Shown here: positions 1-7,315 of the stretch, in pieces | How positions within the stretch are numbered: position 1 is the stretch's first letter | Layout: each line of letters opens with the position of its first letter | Program-made: the position numbers and the translations under genes | NCBI GenBank assembly: GCA_937915765.1 | Contig: CALGHE010000023.1 | Coordinates: forward strand, 1-44,393 | Origin: an uncultured Bacteroidales bacterium | GTDB lineage: Bacteria > Bacteroidota > Bacteroidia > Bacteroidales > Paludibacteraceae | Direction: 5' to 3' | DNA: 44,393 nucleotides | The notes under the pieces: generated by a model | Database searches by the model: none | The model's input: the letters and a program-made list of their open reading frames with translations, nothing else | What the model was told of the DNA's origin: nothing

Positions 1-891
1 GCTGAGAAGTTCATGGCTATGCCTGTGATAAAGGGCGTGAAGTCTGCTTCTGAACGTTTTGCCGGAGCGGTTGACACTTACACTATCGAGGCTCTTATGC
101 AGGACGGAAAGGCTCTGCAGTCCGGCACATCTCACTTCTTAGGCCAGAACTTTGCAAAGGCGTTTGACGTGCAGTACCAAACTCGCGAAGGCAAGCTGGA
201 TTACGTTTGGGCTACCTCGTGGGGCGTCTCTACTCGCCTTATGGGTGCTCTGATCATGTCGCACTCTGACGACAACGGTCTTGTGCTTCCTCCTAAGCTT
301 GCTCCTTATCAGGTTGTGATTGTGCCTATCGCCGCTAAGAAGCTTACAGCTGACATGATTGCGAAAATTGACGACATCATCGCCAAGCTGAAAGCTAACG
401 GCGTGTCTGTGAAATACGACGATTCTGACGCAAAGACTCCGGGTTGGAAGTTCGCCGAGTATGAGCTTAAGGGTGTGCCTGTAAGACTTACTGTAGGACC
501 AAGAGATTTTGAAAACGGAACTATCGAAGTTGCCCGCCGCGACACTCTCACTAAAGAGAACGTAAGCATGGACGGCATCGAAACGTACGTGAAGAATCTC
601 CTTGACGAAATTCAGGAAAACATCTATCAGAAAGCATTGAATTTCAGAAAGGAAACAATGACTTCTGTTGACACTTACGACGAGTTTAAGGTTCAGATTG
701 AGAAAGGCGGTTTTGTGCTTGCCCACTGGGACGGCACTCCTGAAACGGAAGCGAGAATTAAAGAAGAGACTAAAGCTACCATACGCTGCATTCCTTTTGA
801 CAGCTATATGGACGGCGACATGGAGCCGGGTGTTTGTATGGTTACAGGAAAACCTTCTAAACGCAGAGTGCTATTTGCAAGAGCTTATTGA
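1..891 (+). CDS. proS: Prolyl-tRNA synthetase, C-terminal part (5' end outside window)
   Basis: Charges tRNA-Pro with proline in the cytoplasm. The reading frame is open from base 1, so the N-terminal catalytic half lies outside the window. Seen: the class II motif-3 region ending in GLVLPPKLAP (about nt 270-312), an anticodon-binding domain (PYQVVIVPIAAKK onward), and a C-terminal domain ending IPFDSYMDGDMEPG...KRRVLFARAY. That C-terminal extension and the aromatic last residue are typical of the archaeal/eukaryotic-type ProS carried by Bacteroidetes, not the longer bacterial type with an editing insertion. A terminator follows 19 bases after the stop. No frameshift was seen. Confidence 0.96.
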   Translation, partial: AEKFMAMPVIKGVKSASERFAGAVDTYTIEALMQDGKALQSGTSHFLGQNFAKAFDVQYQTREGKLDYVWATSWGVSTRLMGALIMSHSDDNGLVLPPKLAPYQVVIVPIAAKKLTADMIAKIDDIIAKLKANGVSVKYDDSDAKTPGWKFAEYELKGVPVRLTVGPRDFENGTIEVARRDTLTKENVSMDGIETYVKNLLDEIQENIYQKALNFRKETMTSVDTYDEFKVQIEKGGFVLAHWDGTPETEARIKEETKATIRCIPFDSYMDGDMEPGVCMVTGKPSKRRVLFARAY

Positions 892-910
892 TAATATGAC
901 TTAGATAAAC

Positions 911-943
911 AAAGCTCGCTTAATAAAGGCGGGCTTTGTTTTT
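911..943 (+). terminator. Rho-independent terminator of proS, possibly bidirectional
   Basis: AAAGCTCGC (911-919) pairs with GCGGGCTTT (928-936), with one G-T wobble, followed by a short T tract. The stop codon of the convergent small minus-strand ORF sits at 942-944, so the same hairpin could end both transcripts. Confidence 0.8.
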
Positions 944-1124
944 ATGGAACCTCCATATCAAATTTGAGGTTTAATATACCCTCAATAAAAGTCAATGTGA
1001 GAACAACTATCTCCGCATATTGCCTTGAAAAATCAGCAGACATATTTCTATCGTACCAAGTCAGCCTATCTTTATACGCAAAAGGCGCGAATATGTAATC
1101 GCAAGTTGTTTTAACATCTTTCAT
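942..1124 (-). CDS. Possible small protein, 60 aa, unknown function
   Basis: A short frame starting MKDVKTTCDYIFAPF and ending LKFDMEVP. No family was recognised, and no signal peptide or clear membrane helix was seen. Two things support a real gene: a good -7 box (TACTTTTG read on the minus strand, 1199-1192) lies about 70 bases upstream, and the stop codon abuts the proS terminator, as expected for a convergent transcription unit. The frame extends upstream to 1220, but that part would lie upstream of the predicted transcription start, so the internal ATG at 1124 is preferred. It could equally be a chance frame in an intergenic spacer. Confidence 0.35.
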   Translation of the reverse strand: MKDVKTTCDYIFAPFAYKDRLTWYDRNMSADFSRQYAEIVVLTLTFIEGILNLKFDMEVP

Positions 1125-1191
1125 TATTTTCACCAAAATAATTTTATGACCATTTTTATCACAAATAATCAAATACTTTACAATTACGCAA

Positions 1192-1220
1192 CAAAAGTAA
1201 CGTTTTTTCAAATTAAACAA
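1192..1220 (-). promoter_or_regulatory. Candidate Bacteroidetes promoter for the 60-aa ORF
   Basis: Minus strand: TTG (1220-1218), an 18-base spacer, then TACTTTTG (1199-1192), which matches TAnnTTTG exactly. The spacer is one to three bases shorter than usual, and the -33 part overlaps the 3' end of the upstream hydrolase gene. Confidence 0.4.
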
Positions 1221-1995
1221 TCGTTTTCACATCAAACTCATCAGCGTCGCGCCATGCAGGAAACTTGCTTCTGAATTTCTGCAAAGAATCCAAGTCAATC
1301 TCGCAAACTTTAAGAGCCGCCTCTCCATCACCAAACGCAAGCTCAGTCTCGCCCTTAGGCGATATTACGCAAGAGTGTCCGTTATGGTCAAACCCTGAGC
1401 CGTCTTTTCCAACACGGTTCACACCGCACACATACGAAAGGTTCTCTATCGCGCGCGCCTTCAGAAGCGTGTCCCAAGCCGCAATTCTGACCGTAGGCCA
1501 GTTCGCCATATAAATCAGCAAATCATACTCGCACCCCACATTTCTGCTCCATACAGGGAACCTCAAATCATAACAAATCTGCAGACTGATATTCCACCCC
1601 TTATACTTTACAACAACGTTTCTGTTGCCTGCCGAAAAACACTTGCCTTCTCCTCCCATTGAGAACAGATGACGTTTATCATAAAAGTACCGTTCGCCAG
1701 ACTCGGTCACAAAAAAGGCTCTGTTGAAAAACTTACCATGCTCTTCTGCCATAAAGCTTCCGCAAACAGCACATCCATGCCTTCGGGCCAGACTCTCCAC
1801 CGCCTGCATCGTGCTGCCACAATTGCTCTCTGCAAGCTCCGACACATCATCCACCGTAAAGGCAGTCGAAAACATTTCCGGCAACAGAAGCACATCAACA
1901 TCATCTTCCATGTCGGCCATACAACGTTCCACCTGCTCAAGATTCCTCGTCTTGTCGCCCCAAACTATATCATACTGAAAAATTGCAATTTTCAT
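1213..1995 (-). CDS. Carbon-nitrogen hydrolase, omega-amidase (Nit2/YafV) type
   Basis: A cytoplasmic nitrilase-superfamily amidase of 260 aa. The complete catalytic triad can be read: Glu40 (LLLPEMF), Lys107 (YDKRHLF) and Cys141 (LQICYDLRFP). The spacing and motifs such as FSMGGEGKCFSAG and the RAIEN region fit the omega-amidase subgroup, which hydrolyses alpha-ketoglutaramate or alpha-ketosuccinamate, the deamidated by-products of glutamine and asparagine transamination. That substrate assignment is inferred from the subgroup. The start is MKIAIFQYD; the frame runs further upstream, but that extension would lie inside a terminator hairpin. The gene follows the acyltransferase gene on the same strand with a 70-bp gap. 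Confidence 0.88.
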   Translation of the reverse strand: MKIAIFQYDIVWGDKTRNLEQVERCMADMEDDVDVLLLPEMFSTAFTVDDVSELAESNCGSTMQAVESLARRHGCAVCGSFMAEEHGKFFNRAFFVTESGERYFYDKRHLFSMGGEGKCFSAGNRNVVVKYKGWNISLQICYDLRFPVWSRNVGCEYDLLIYMANWPTVRIAAWDTLLKARAIENLSYVCGVNRVGKDGSGFDHNGHSCVISPKGETELAFGDGEAALKVCEIDLDSLQKFRSKFPAWRDADEFDVKTIV

Positions 1996-2000
1996 ATATA

Positions 2001-2045
2001 AAAAAAATAAAGAGTCACAAAAACGCAATTCGCTTCCGTGACTCC
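2001..2045 (-). terminator. Terminator behind the acyltransferase, touching the hydrolase start
   Basis: GAGTCAC (2012-2018) and GTGACTC (2038-2044) form a perfect 7-bp stem with an AT-rich loop. On the minus strand it is followed by a long T-rich tract (2011-2001) that ends just before the hydrolase start codon (1995). Confidence 0.75.
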
Positions 2046-2065
2046 TGAAAGACTACTTCTATAAA

Positions 2066-2629
2066 TTAATCATTAGCAGCGCTTCCTATAGAGAACTGCT
2101 CAGGATGTCTGCCCTTCACATCTTTAAAATAGCGCTTTATCTGTTTCAAATCCTCAGCCTCGTTGTCTGTCGGATAAAACACTTTATTTATACCCAACTC
2201 TTTCTTTTCGTAATCCAGATGCGTAAGCAATATAGGCACGCCGGCCTTTTTCGCTATATAATAAAAGCCTTTTTTCCATTCCGGGTTCTTTTTTCGAGTC
2301 CCTTCAGGAGTGATAGCCAACTGAAATTTGTCTCTTTTACTAAACTCCTCGACAATCTGTTCAGACAAAGACTGTCTTTTGCCCCTGTCAACCGCAATGC
2401 CGCCAATCGGGCCGAAGAACAAGTTGAAAGGGAACCTGAACCACTCTTTCTTTATCAGAAAAGAAGGCCTCGCACCACCTACCGCGCAATAACCTATTTT
2501 ACCGACAATGAAATCATAATTGCTGGTATGAGGAGCCACGCAAAAGATGCACTTATTTGGAACTTCGACCGTCAAAGAGGTTCTCCATCCAAATAATTTG
2601 AGTATAAACTTACAAATTTTCTGTTTCAT
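2066..2629 (-). CDS. 1-acylglycerol-3-phosphate acyltransferase-like protein
   Basis: 187 aa, PlsC/LPLAT family: acyl transfer to a lysophospholipid or related acceptor at the inner face of the membrane. Seen: the HX4D motif in APHTSNYDF (about residues 33-41), a second block around FGPIGGIAVDRGKRQS, and the substrate-binding TPEGTR motif, which corresponds to the usual FPEGTR. There is no long transmembrane segment, so the protein is probably peripheral. Short proteins of this kind are common in Bacteroidetes, and the physiological acceptor cannot be told from sequence. The ATG at 2629 is chosen; a TTG at 2656 would add nine residues. Confidence 0.85.
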   Translation of the reverse strand: MKQKICKFILKLFGWRTSLTVEVPNKCIFCVAPHTSNYDFIVGKIGYCAVGGARPSFLIKKEWFRFPFNLFFGPIGGIAVDRGKRQSLSEQIVEEFSKRDKFQLAITPEGTRKKNPEWKKGFYYIAKKAGVPILLTHLDYEKKELGINKVFYPTDNEAEDLKQIKRYFKDVKGRHPEQFSIGSAAND

Positions 2630-2683
2630 AAAAGATAATTTTACGGCGCCGGCCAACGCAACCGACGCTTAGACTTTGCGGTG

Positions 2684-2714
2684 CAAAAGTATTAAAAAGC
2701 ACGCAAATAATCAA
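2684..2714 (-). promoter_or_regulatory. Promoter of the acyltransferase gene
   Basis: Minus strand: TTG (2714-2712), a 20-base spacer, then TACTTTTG (2691-2684), matching the Bacteroidetes TTTG-N19..21-TAnnTTTG pattern. It predicts a leader of about 48 bases to the ATG at 2629. Confidence 0.55.
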
Positions 2715-2745
2715 TATTTGCGTGTTTTTTGTGACATATTTTGCT

Positions 2746-2861
2746 CGGCTCTTTCTTTTAAAGTTTTTATTGAAATGCAATGCTTCAAAACAAATTTGGC
2801 ACAGTCTTGCAGACAGAGATAAAGCAAGGCAGAAAGCCTTAATTTCTAAAAGAAAGAGCCG
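2746..2861. repeat. 116-bp element bounded by 15-bp perfect inverted repeats
   Basis: CGGCTCTTTCTTTTA (2746-2760) is the exact reverse complement of TAAAAGAAAGAGCCG (2847-2861). Inside the 86-base loop are further short stems: AAGGC/GCCTT (2826-2840), or alternatively CTTGC (2806-2810) with GCAAG (2824-2828). It lies between the acyltransferase and the orphan nuclease. There is no T tract after either arm, so it is not an ordinary terminator. It might be a miniature inverted-repeat element or a long-hairpin RNA. No target-site duplication is obvious. Confidence 0.7.
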
Positions 2862-2890
2862 TACACAGGCCCTTCCCGCTAGCACAAATA

Positions 2891-3955
2891 TCACACTTCT
2901 TGTATATCAAAGCCTTGCTCTTCTCCAAATTTAATTATTTCACCAACATTAAATTTTCCTATCTGAGTTGTAAAAGCAAATTTAACGCCATCTGCACTTA
3001 CCATTAAATCTAATTCTTCTTCAAACCAACGCCTATCCTTTGACTTATCAGCAGAATCAACCTTTGCTCTTTCAATATTTGCACAAGTTTCTATATATAA
3101 CGGAACACGACGCTTTATATCATCGTATGTCAAATTAGGATTCTTTTTCACAAACAATTTCACTATAGCCAATGCCAAGCGTCCCTTTCCGAGTCGTCCT
3201 TCTCCATTTAAACTGTATTTAGTTCTATCTCTAACAGAAGATTCCCTATGCAAAACATAATCCTCCTTCATCATAACACTTGGGTTTACATTCGCTTTAG
3301 TTTTTTTCATGCAAATATTCACCCCTTCTAGAACTTCATCTACACACGAGTCTGAATATCCCTTCGCACACAGATTTTCTTTCAAAAGTTCTTTCAAGAA
3401 ACCATCTGCATCTGAAATTAAATCTCCTATATAGTCCTCCAATCTTCTTCTTTCTCCTCGTTTCTCTTCTTGTATTTTACAGAAAAGAGCCAAATCGTCT
3501 AAAGAAAATTTATCTCTACTAAACAAATCAACAAAAGTCTCCCCTAGAGCCGAATCTTCTTCAAATTTAATTTGAACAATACACTCTGGTTCTTTCGTTA
3601 CTAACGGATCCATATAAAACAATTCTATATGCTCTCCAACATACAAACCAATCCGCACAGACAACAATTTCATATACGAAATCAACTGTTCTACTTCATT
3701 CGCACTTTGTATATGATTAGGTTTCTTTAATTCTACAACAAACACTGGTTCTTCTTGAATAAAGAAAACCAAATCTGGGAACACATGATTGACAGAACTT
3801 CCAACCCTAACTTTATATTGTTCTTCAACTCGTTCTCGACTCCAACCCAATAAATAACGAAAAATAGCCACAATAGTTCTCTGGTACTCCTTTTCGCTTC
3901 CGTTTAGAGTTCTTTCTTTATGCACATCTCTACAAATCTCATTCCAAATATTCAT
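2891..3955 (-). CDS. Orphan HsdR N-terminal-like (PD-(D/E)XK) nuclease-domain protein
   Basis: 354 aa. The N-terminal half looks like the type I restriction R-subunit N-terminal domain: a helical start (TIVAIFRYLLGWSRERVEEQY), then the nuclease core VFPDLVFF...VFVVELKKPNH, giving Asp and the E-x-K pair, followed by EVEQLISYMKLL, a region often seen in HSDR_N proteins. There is no SF2 helicase domain and no adjacent HsdM or HsdS. The C-terminal part (about 170 residues, rich in K/E, ending FGEEQGFDIQEV) was not recognised. ATG at 3955 is used; the frame extends two codons to a GTG. The AT-rich codon use relative to the flanking housekeeping genes suggests acquisition by transfer. Cleavage activity is unproven. 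Confidence 0.75.
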   Translation of the reverse strand: MNIWNEICRDVHKERTLNGSEKEYQRTIVAIFRYLLGWSRERVEEQYKVRVGSSVNHVFPDLVFFIQEEPVFVVELKKPNHIQSANEVEQLISYMKLLSVRIGLYVGEHIELFYMDPLVTKEPECIVQIKFEEDSALGETFVDLFSRDKFSLDDLALFCKIQEEKRGERRRLEDYIGDLISDADGFLKELLKENLCAKGYSDSCVDEVLEGVNICMKKTKANVNPSVMMKEDYVLHRESSVRDRTKYSLNGEGRLGKGRLALAIVKLFVKKNPNLTYDDIKRRVPLYIETCANIERAKVDSADKSKDRRWFEEELDLMVSADGVKFAFTTQIGKFNVGEIIKFGEEQGFDIQEV

Positions 3956-3986
3956 AAACACAAACGTTTAATATGAAAAAAAAATA

Positions 3987-4883
3987 TCACCTCACCCTCA
4001 AGCGGCGGCCGGGACGCAAAACTGTCTTTGTTGTTATCCGGTTAAGTCTGCAAATCCGCTTAACTGTTGTGCGATGTCTTTTCGCTATTTTAGAGAGGCA
4101 GTCGCCTCTGCGCACCTTGTAATATTTTGCAGGGCTGTTCACATAATCCGTCCACTCCTTGAACGAGCCTTTTCGTGTAACCAAATAGTTGTCGTCATAC
4201 ACAGCAAACTCCTTGAAGTCTATAATGTTACGCGGATTTATCGGAATGCCCTGATACCTTGTTTCAAAATGCAGATGAGGTCCGGTGGAACGGCCTGTGT
4301 TGCCGCCTAACGCGATGACCTCGCCAGCCTTGACCTCCTGCTCTGCCTCCACAAGTATTTTGGACAAATGCGCGTACAAAGTCTCCAGTCCGTTAGGATG
4401 GCGCAGCAGCACGAAGTATCCGTACCCTTTACGGCGCGAGCCTACACGCTTGATACGCACCTTGCCGTCGAAAGCCGCACGTATGGAATCCCCAACCTTG
4501 ACACGCAAGTCTATGCCGCAGTGAAGCCGAGCCCAGCGCGGACCGAACTCCGACGTCACAACGTTCTGCGTAGGCGGACAAAAATTTGAGCAGTCAACCA
4601 CAAAAGAGTCTGTCACCTCCGTAACCTTCAGTCCGTACGGATTCAATTTAGTATTGTCCCAATTCTCAAAAAAGAGAGAATCCTCTTCCGCCTCGTTCTC
4701 TTCATCCTCCGCCATCTGAGCGGCAACCAGCGAATCAAAAACGACCTTCTGCTCCTCCAGCTCTATCGCTCCTGCAAAAATAGGATCGCCGCTGGGCACA
4801 TCTGCGTCAACAGAGTCCTGCTGACCAAACACGCTCAGAGAAAAGGCAAATAACAACACAAAATTTAAAATAAAATTCCTCAT
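3987..4883 (-). CDS. M23 peptidoglycan endopeptidase with C-terminal LysM
   Basis: 298 aa, exported. A signal peptide (MRNFILNFVLLFAFSLSVFG) is followed by an acidic linker (about residues 20-75), an M23 domain with HCGIDLRV (the HxxxD zinc motif, near residue 121) and GPHLHFE (the HxH motif, near residue 200), then a LysM domain (YYKVRRGDCLSKIAKRH...RPGRRLRVR, about 253-297). All zinc ligands are present, so an active lytic endopeptidase (LytM type) that cuts peptide cross-bridges is likely. The LysM would hold it on glycan. The start at MRNFIL is chosen because it begins the signal peptide. A promoter 260 bases upstream implies a long leader. Confidence 0.92.
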   Translation of the reverse strand: MRNFILNFVLLFAFSLSVFGQQDSVDADVPSGDPIFAGAIELEEQKVVFDSLVAAQMAEDEENEAEEDSLFFENWDNTKLNPYGLKVTEVTDSFVVDCSNFCPPTQNVVTSEFGPRWARLHCGIDLRVKVGDSIRAAFDGKVRIKRVGSRRKGYGYFVLLRHPNGLETLYAHLSKILVEAEQEVKAGEVIALGGNTGRSTGPHLHFETRYQGIPINPRNIIDFKEFAVYDDNYLVTRKGSFKEWTDYVNSPAKYYKVRRGDCLSKIAKRHRTTVKRICRLNRITTKTVLRPGRRLRVR

Positions 4884-5216
4884 TATATATACGACTTTAT
4901 GAGGGTGCCTTCCGCAGAAAAGCATCCTGTTTTCAACATTACCTCGCGAATAAGATTTTAATGGTGAATACTTACACAACCACACATGCAACTTTTCTCA
5001 GCCGCGCCTTGCAATCAAAAGCAACAGCGCCGCACACAATCAAGGCAAAAAATCTCCGTTACAACAACTCACCCCTTTGTAAAATTCATGAGACTCACCA
5101 CTATAACACTCGGTCTTAGTTTCATACCGCCCGAATCCGAGCGTGCAAATATAGCGCATTTTTATAAAAAAAAGCAAAAATCAACTCAAAATCTGCAGAA
5201 TTGGCAAAGAAAACAT
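4884..5216 (-). promoter_or_regulatory. Long leader and promoter of the M23-LysM gene
   Basis: There is no convincing gene in this 333-bp gap. On the minus strand TTTG (5178-5175), a 21-base spacer and TATATTTG (5153-5146) form a near-ideal Bacteroidetes promoter. Transcription starting near 5139 would give a leader of about 255 bases before the ATG at 4883. Known riboswitch signatures looked for by eye (TPP, cobalamin, c-di-AMP) were not found. The peptidase frame itself is open back to 4991 without a plausible signal peptide at that start. Confidence 0.6.
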
Positions 5217-5588
5217 TCATTTCGCAACAAAATAGCCCAGTCCCATCAGCAGAAATCCCAATGCCGCACTCGCAAAAACATAACAGAAAAAGGCAAGGAA
5301 CTCTTCGTTCTGAAGCATCTGCACACTTTCGTGAGCAAATGCAGAAAACGTGGTGAATCCGCCGCAAAGTCCGGTAGTCAAGAAAAGAAGCCATGAACCA
5401 TTTTGAGCGTTCCATTTGCCTAACAGAGCAAACATCAGCCCAAAAACAAAACACCCGGACAGATTCACCAGCAGCGTTCCCCACGGAAAACCCTGTCCGC
5501 AAACCGTCTTCATCAACATTGACACACAATACCTCAAAACTCCGCCAACGAAGCTTCCGGCACCCACAATCAGCAATGACTTCAACAT
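5217..5588 (-). CDS. crcB: Fluoride channel CrcB/Fluc
   Basis: 123 aa with four membrane helices, an inner-membrane dual-topology dimer that lets F- leave the cell. Family signatures are present: GAGSFVGGVLRY at the N-terminus, the conserved N-x-x-G-C-F-x-x-G (NLSGCFVFG) and the phenylalanine/threonine pore segment TTGLCGGFTTFSAFAHE. The length is normal for the family. There is a single copy, so a homodimer is expected. A -7 box lies about 190 bases upstream. A fluoride riboswitch (crcB motif) was looked for in the leader and not recognised. Confidence 0.95.
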   Translation of the reverse strand: MLKSLLIVGAGSFVGGVLRYCVSMLMKTVCGQGFPWGTLLVNLSGCFVFGLMFALLGKWNAQNGSWLLFLTTGLCGGFTTFSAFAHESVQMLQNEEFLAFFCYVFASAALGFLLMGLGYFVAK

Positions 5589-5936
5589 AAACCTATACTT
5601 TTTAAGGCAACCTCTGTAACACGTTTTTTAAGGCCCTGAATTTGGCACCCTTATTTTCTCGCCCTAGCTAGGCAGAAACAAGGTTCGCAAACAGATTCAA
5701 CACAGACCAAACGCCTTTCCATACCATCACGTCCCAATCTATAAAAGTTGCCGTTGAAAATTAATTTTAACACCTTGCAAATATAGTCAATATCACTCAA
5801 ACACGCAGCAAGTCCACTCCTTTTTGATCGTTTGTTAAACAATAATAAAAAGAACATACACGCACAAAATATTCCTATTTTGCTATCTCCACTTTGCAAA
5901 ATAAGATTTTTTTTCTACTTTTGTGCAGTTTGTTTA
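5589..5936. promoter_or_regulatory. Divergent regulatory region between crcB and the AAA ATPase gene
   Basis: A 348-bp gap holding outward transcription signals. For crcB (minus), TATATTTG at 5785-5778 predicts a leader of about 180 bases. That leader could encode a Cys-rich 23-residue peptide starting MERRLVCVESVCEPC (5722-5651), with no other support. For the ATPase (plus) see the separate promoter entry. No tRNA or recognisable riboswitch was seen. Confidence 0.45.
5893..5923 (+). promoter_or_regulatory. Promoter of the AAA ATPase gene
   Basis: TTTG (5893-5896), a 19-base spacer, then TACTTTTG (5916-5923): an exact match to the Bacteroidetes promoter consensus. The ATG at 5937 lies only 13 bases past the -7 box, so the mRNA leader would be very short. 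Confidence 0.8.
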
Positions 5937-7133
5937 ATGCAAATACGATTGACATTGGAAGCGTTTTTCAGAACACACAAGTATTTGATAGAGCACATGG
6001 ACGTGCCTGTGCGACGGCTTTTGATGGACGAGATAGACTGGAAACAGAGACTAATCGGCATCAAGGGAAGCCGTGGTGTGGGCAAAACGACATTTTTGCT
6101 CGACTATGCGCGTCAAAACTTCGGCACGGACAGAAGCTGCCTTTACGTCAATCTGAACAACTTCTATTTCACGGGGCAGACACTTGTCAACTTTGCAGAC
6201 AAATTCAGGAGAAACGGGGGCAAGACGCTGCTGATAGACCAGATATTCAAGTACCCCAACTGGAGCAAAGAGCTAAGATATTGCTACGACAATTTCAAGG
6301 ACTTGAAGATTGTGTTCACCGGCTCGTCCATCATGCGGCTAAAGGGGGAGAATCCGGATCTGGACGGTTGCGTTGACTCCTACATCTTGCGCGGATTCTC
6401 TCTGCGGGAGTTCATAAACCTGACCGCAGGCACAGCTCTGAAGCATTACTCGCTCGACGAGATTTTGCAAAGCCACGAGCAAATAGCCAACGACATTTTG
6501 AAAGTCGTGAAGCCGTCAGTTTACTTTCAGGACTATCTGCATCACGGATACTACCCTTTCTTTCTGGAGAAGAAAAATTATTCAGAAAACCTCCTGAAAA
6601 CGATAAACATAACCCTTGAAATAGACATACTTCTGCTGAAGCAAATAGAACTGAGCTATCTTCCGAAAATAAGGAAACTGCTCTATCTGCTTGCAAGCAA
6701 CGAGCCAGCCGCACCGAACATCAGTCAGCTGAGTCTGGACATACAGACTTCGAGAGCGACGGCAATGAACTACATAAAGTATCTCAAGGATGCGCGAATG
6801 CTCAACATTCTGTACCCGAAAGACGAGAACTTCCCTAAAAAGCCAAGCAAGGTTTACCTTCAGAACACCAACCTGATGTATGCCTTCTGGCCTGCAGTTG
6901 TGAGCGAACAGGCTGTGAGAGAAACGTTTTTCTACAACTCTCTCATCAGAAGCCACAAAGTTAACAAAGGCGAAAAAAACGCGCAGTTCCTCATAGACGG
7001 GAAATACAACTTCTGCATTGCAAACAAGGACGACAGAATAAAGAAGAAAGACGGAACATTCATCGCGGCAGATTCGCTCGACAAAGGCGAAGAGAACAAG
7101 ATTCCGCTTTGGCTATTCGGTTTTTTGTACTGA
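5937..7133 (+). CDS. AAA/DUF4143-type ATPase with Walker B Glu replaced by Gln
   Basis: 398 aa, of the ATPase class common in Bacteroidetes (AAA_14 domain plus DUF4143-like C-terminal half). Walker A is GSRGVGKTT (residues 44-52). The segment equivalent to the usual 'LFLDEVHKYPNW' reads LLIDQIFKYPNW, so the catalytic Glu is Gln102 (codon CAG, 6240-6242). Sensor-like IVFTGSS follows. The C-terminal half has YFQDYLHHGYYPFF and a winged-helix-like stretch (SQLSLDIQTSRATAMNYIKYLKDARML). ATG at 5937 is supported by the promoter; upstream in-frame codons lie outside the transcript. The family's function is poorly known (DNA-linked or toxin-like roles have been suggested). It may bind ATP but hydrolyse it poorly. 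Confidence 0.85.
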   Translation: MQIRLTLEAFFRTHKYLIEHMDVPVRRLLMDEIDWKQRLIGIKGSRGVGKTTFLLDYARQNFGTDRSCLYVNLNNFYFTGQTLVNFADKFRRNGGKTLLIDQIFKYPNWSKELRYCYDNFKDLKIVFTGSSIMRLKGENPDLDGCVDSYILRGFSLREFINLTAGTALKHYSLDEILQSHEQIANDILKVVKPSVYFQDYLHHGYYPFFLEKKNYSENLLKTINITLEIDILLLKQIELSYLPKIRKLLYLLASNEPAAPNISQLSLDIQTSRATAMNYIKYLKDARMLNILYPKDENFPKKPSKVYLQNTNLMYAFWPAVVSEQAVRETFFYNSLIRSHKVNKGEKNAQFLIDGKYNFCIANKDDRIKKKDGTFIAADSLDKGEENKIPLWLFGFLY

Positions 7134-7234
7134 AAACGCTTCCGTAAAATCTCAAAAAGACAAACACGGAACCGCACACAAACAAATTTTGCAAAAAAAT
7201 ATCGTCAAAATATAAATATCAGACAATGTTTTTA

Positions 7235-7242
7235 TATTTTTG
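7235..7242 (+). promoter_or_regulatory. -7 promoter element of nifJ
   Basis: TATTTTTG matches TAnnTTTG, 73 bases before the nifJ ATG. No clear TTTG is present at the -33 distance. Confidence 0.4.
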
Positions 7243-7315
7243 CAGAATTAGTAGAGACATTCCCTAAAGGGAAACGTGAATGTGAATTTATTTACATAAT
7301 ATTATAAATTGATAT

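Noticed and set aside
2610..2894. 94-codon minus-strand frame between the nuclease and the acyltransferase
   Set aside because: It runs through the inverted-repeat element and overlaps the acyltransferase start; Phe/Lys-rich with no motif.
5589..5785. Fluoride riboswitch upstream of crcB
   Set aside because: A GATGG string occurs in the leader, but the flanking stem and the later conserved half of the motif are absent.
5651..5899. 82-codon minus-strand frame upstream of crcB
   Set aside because: Most of it lies upstream of the predicted crcB transcript start; only the last 23 codons would be transcribed, so it is noted as a possible leader peptide and no more.
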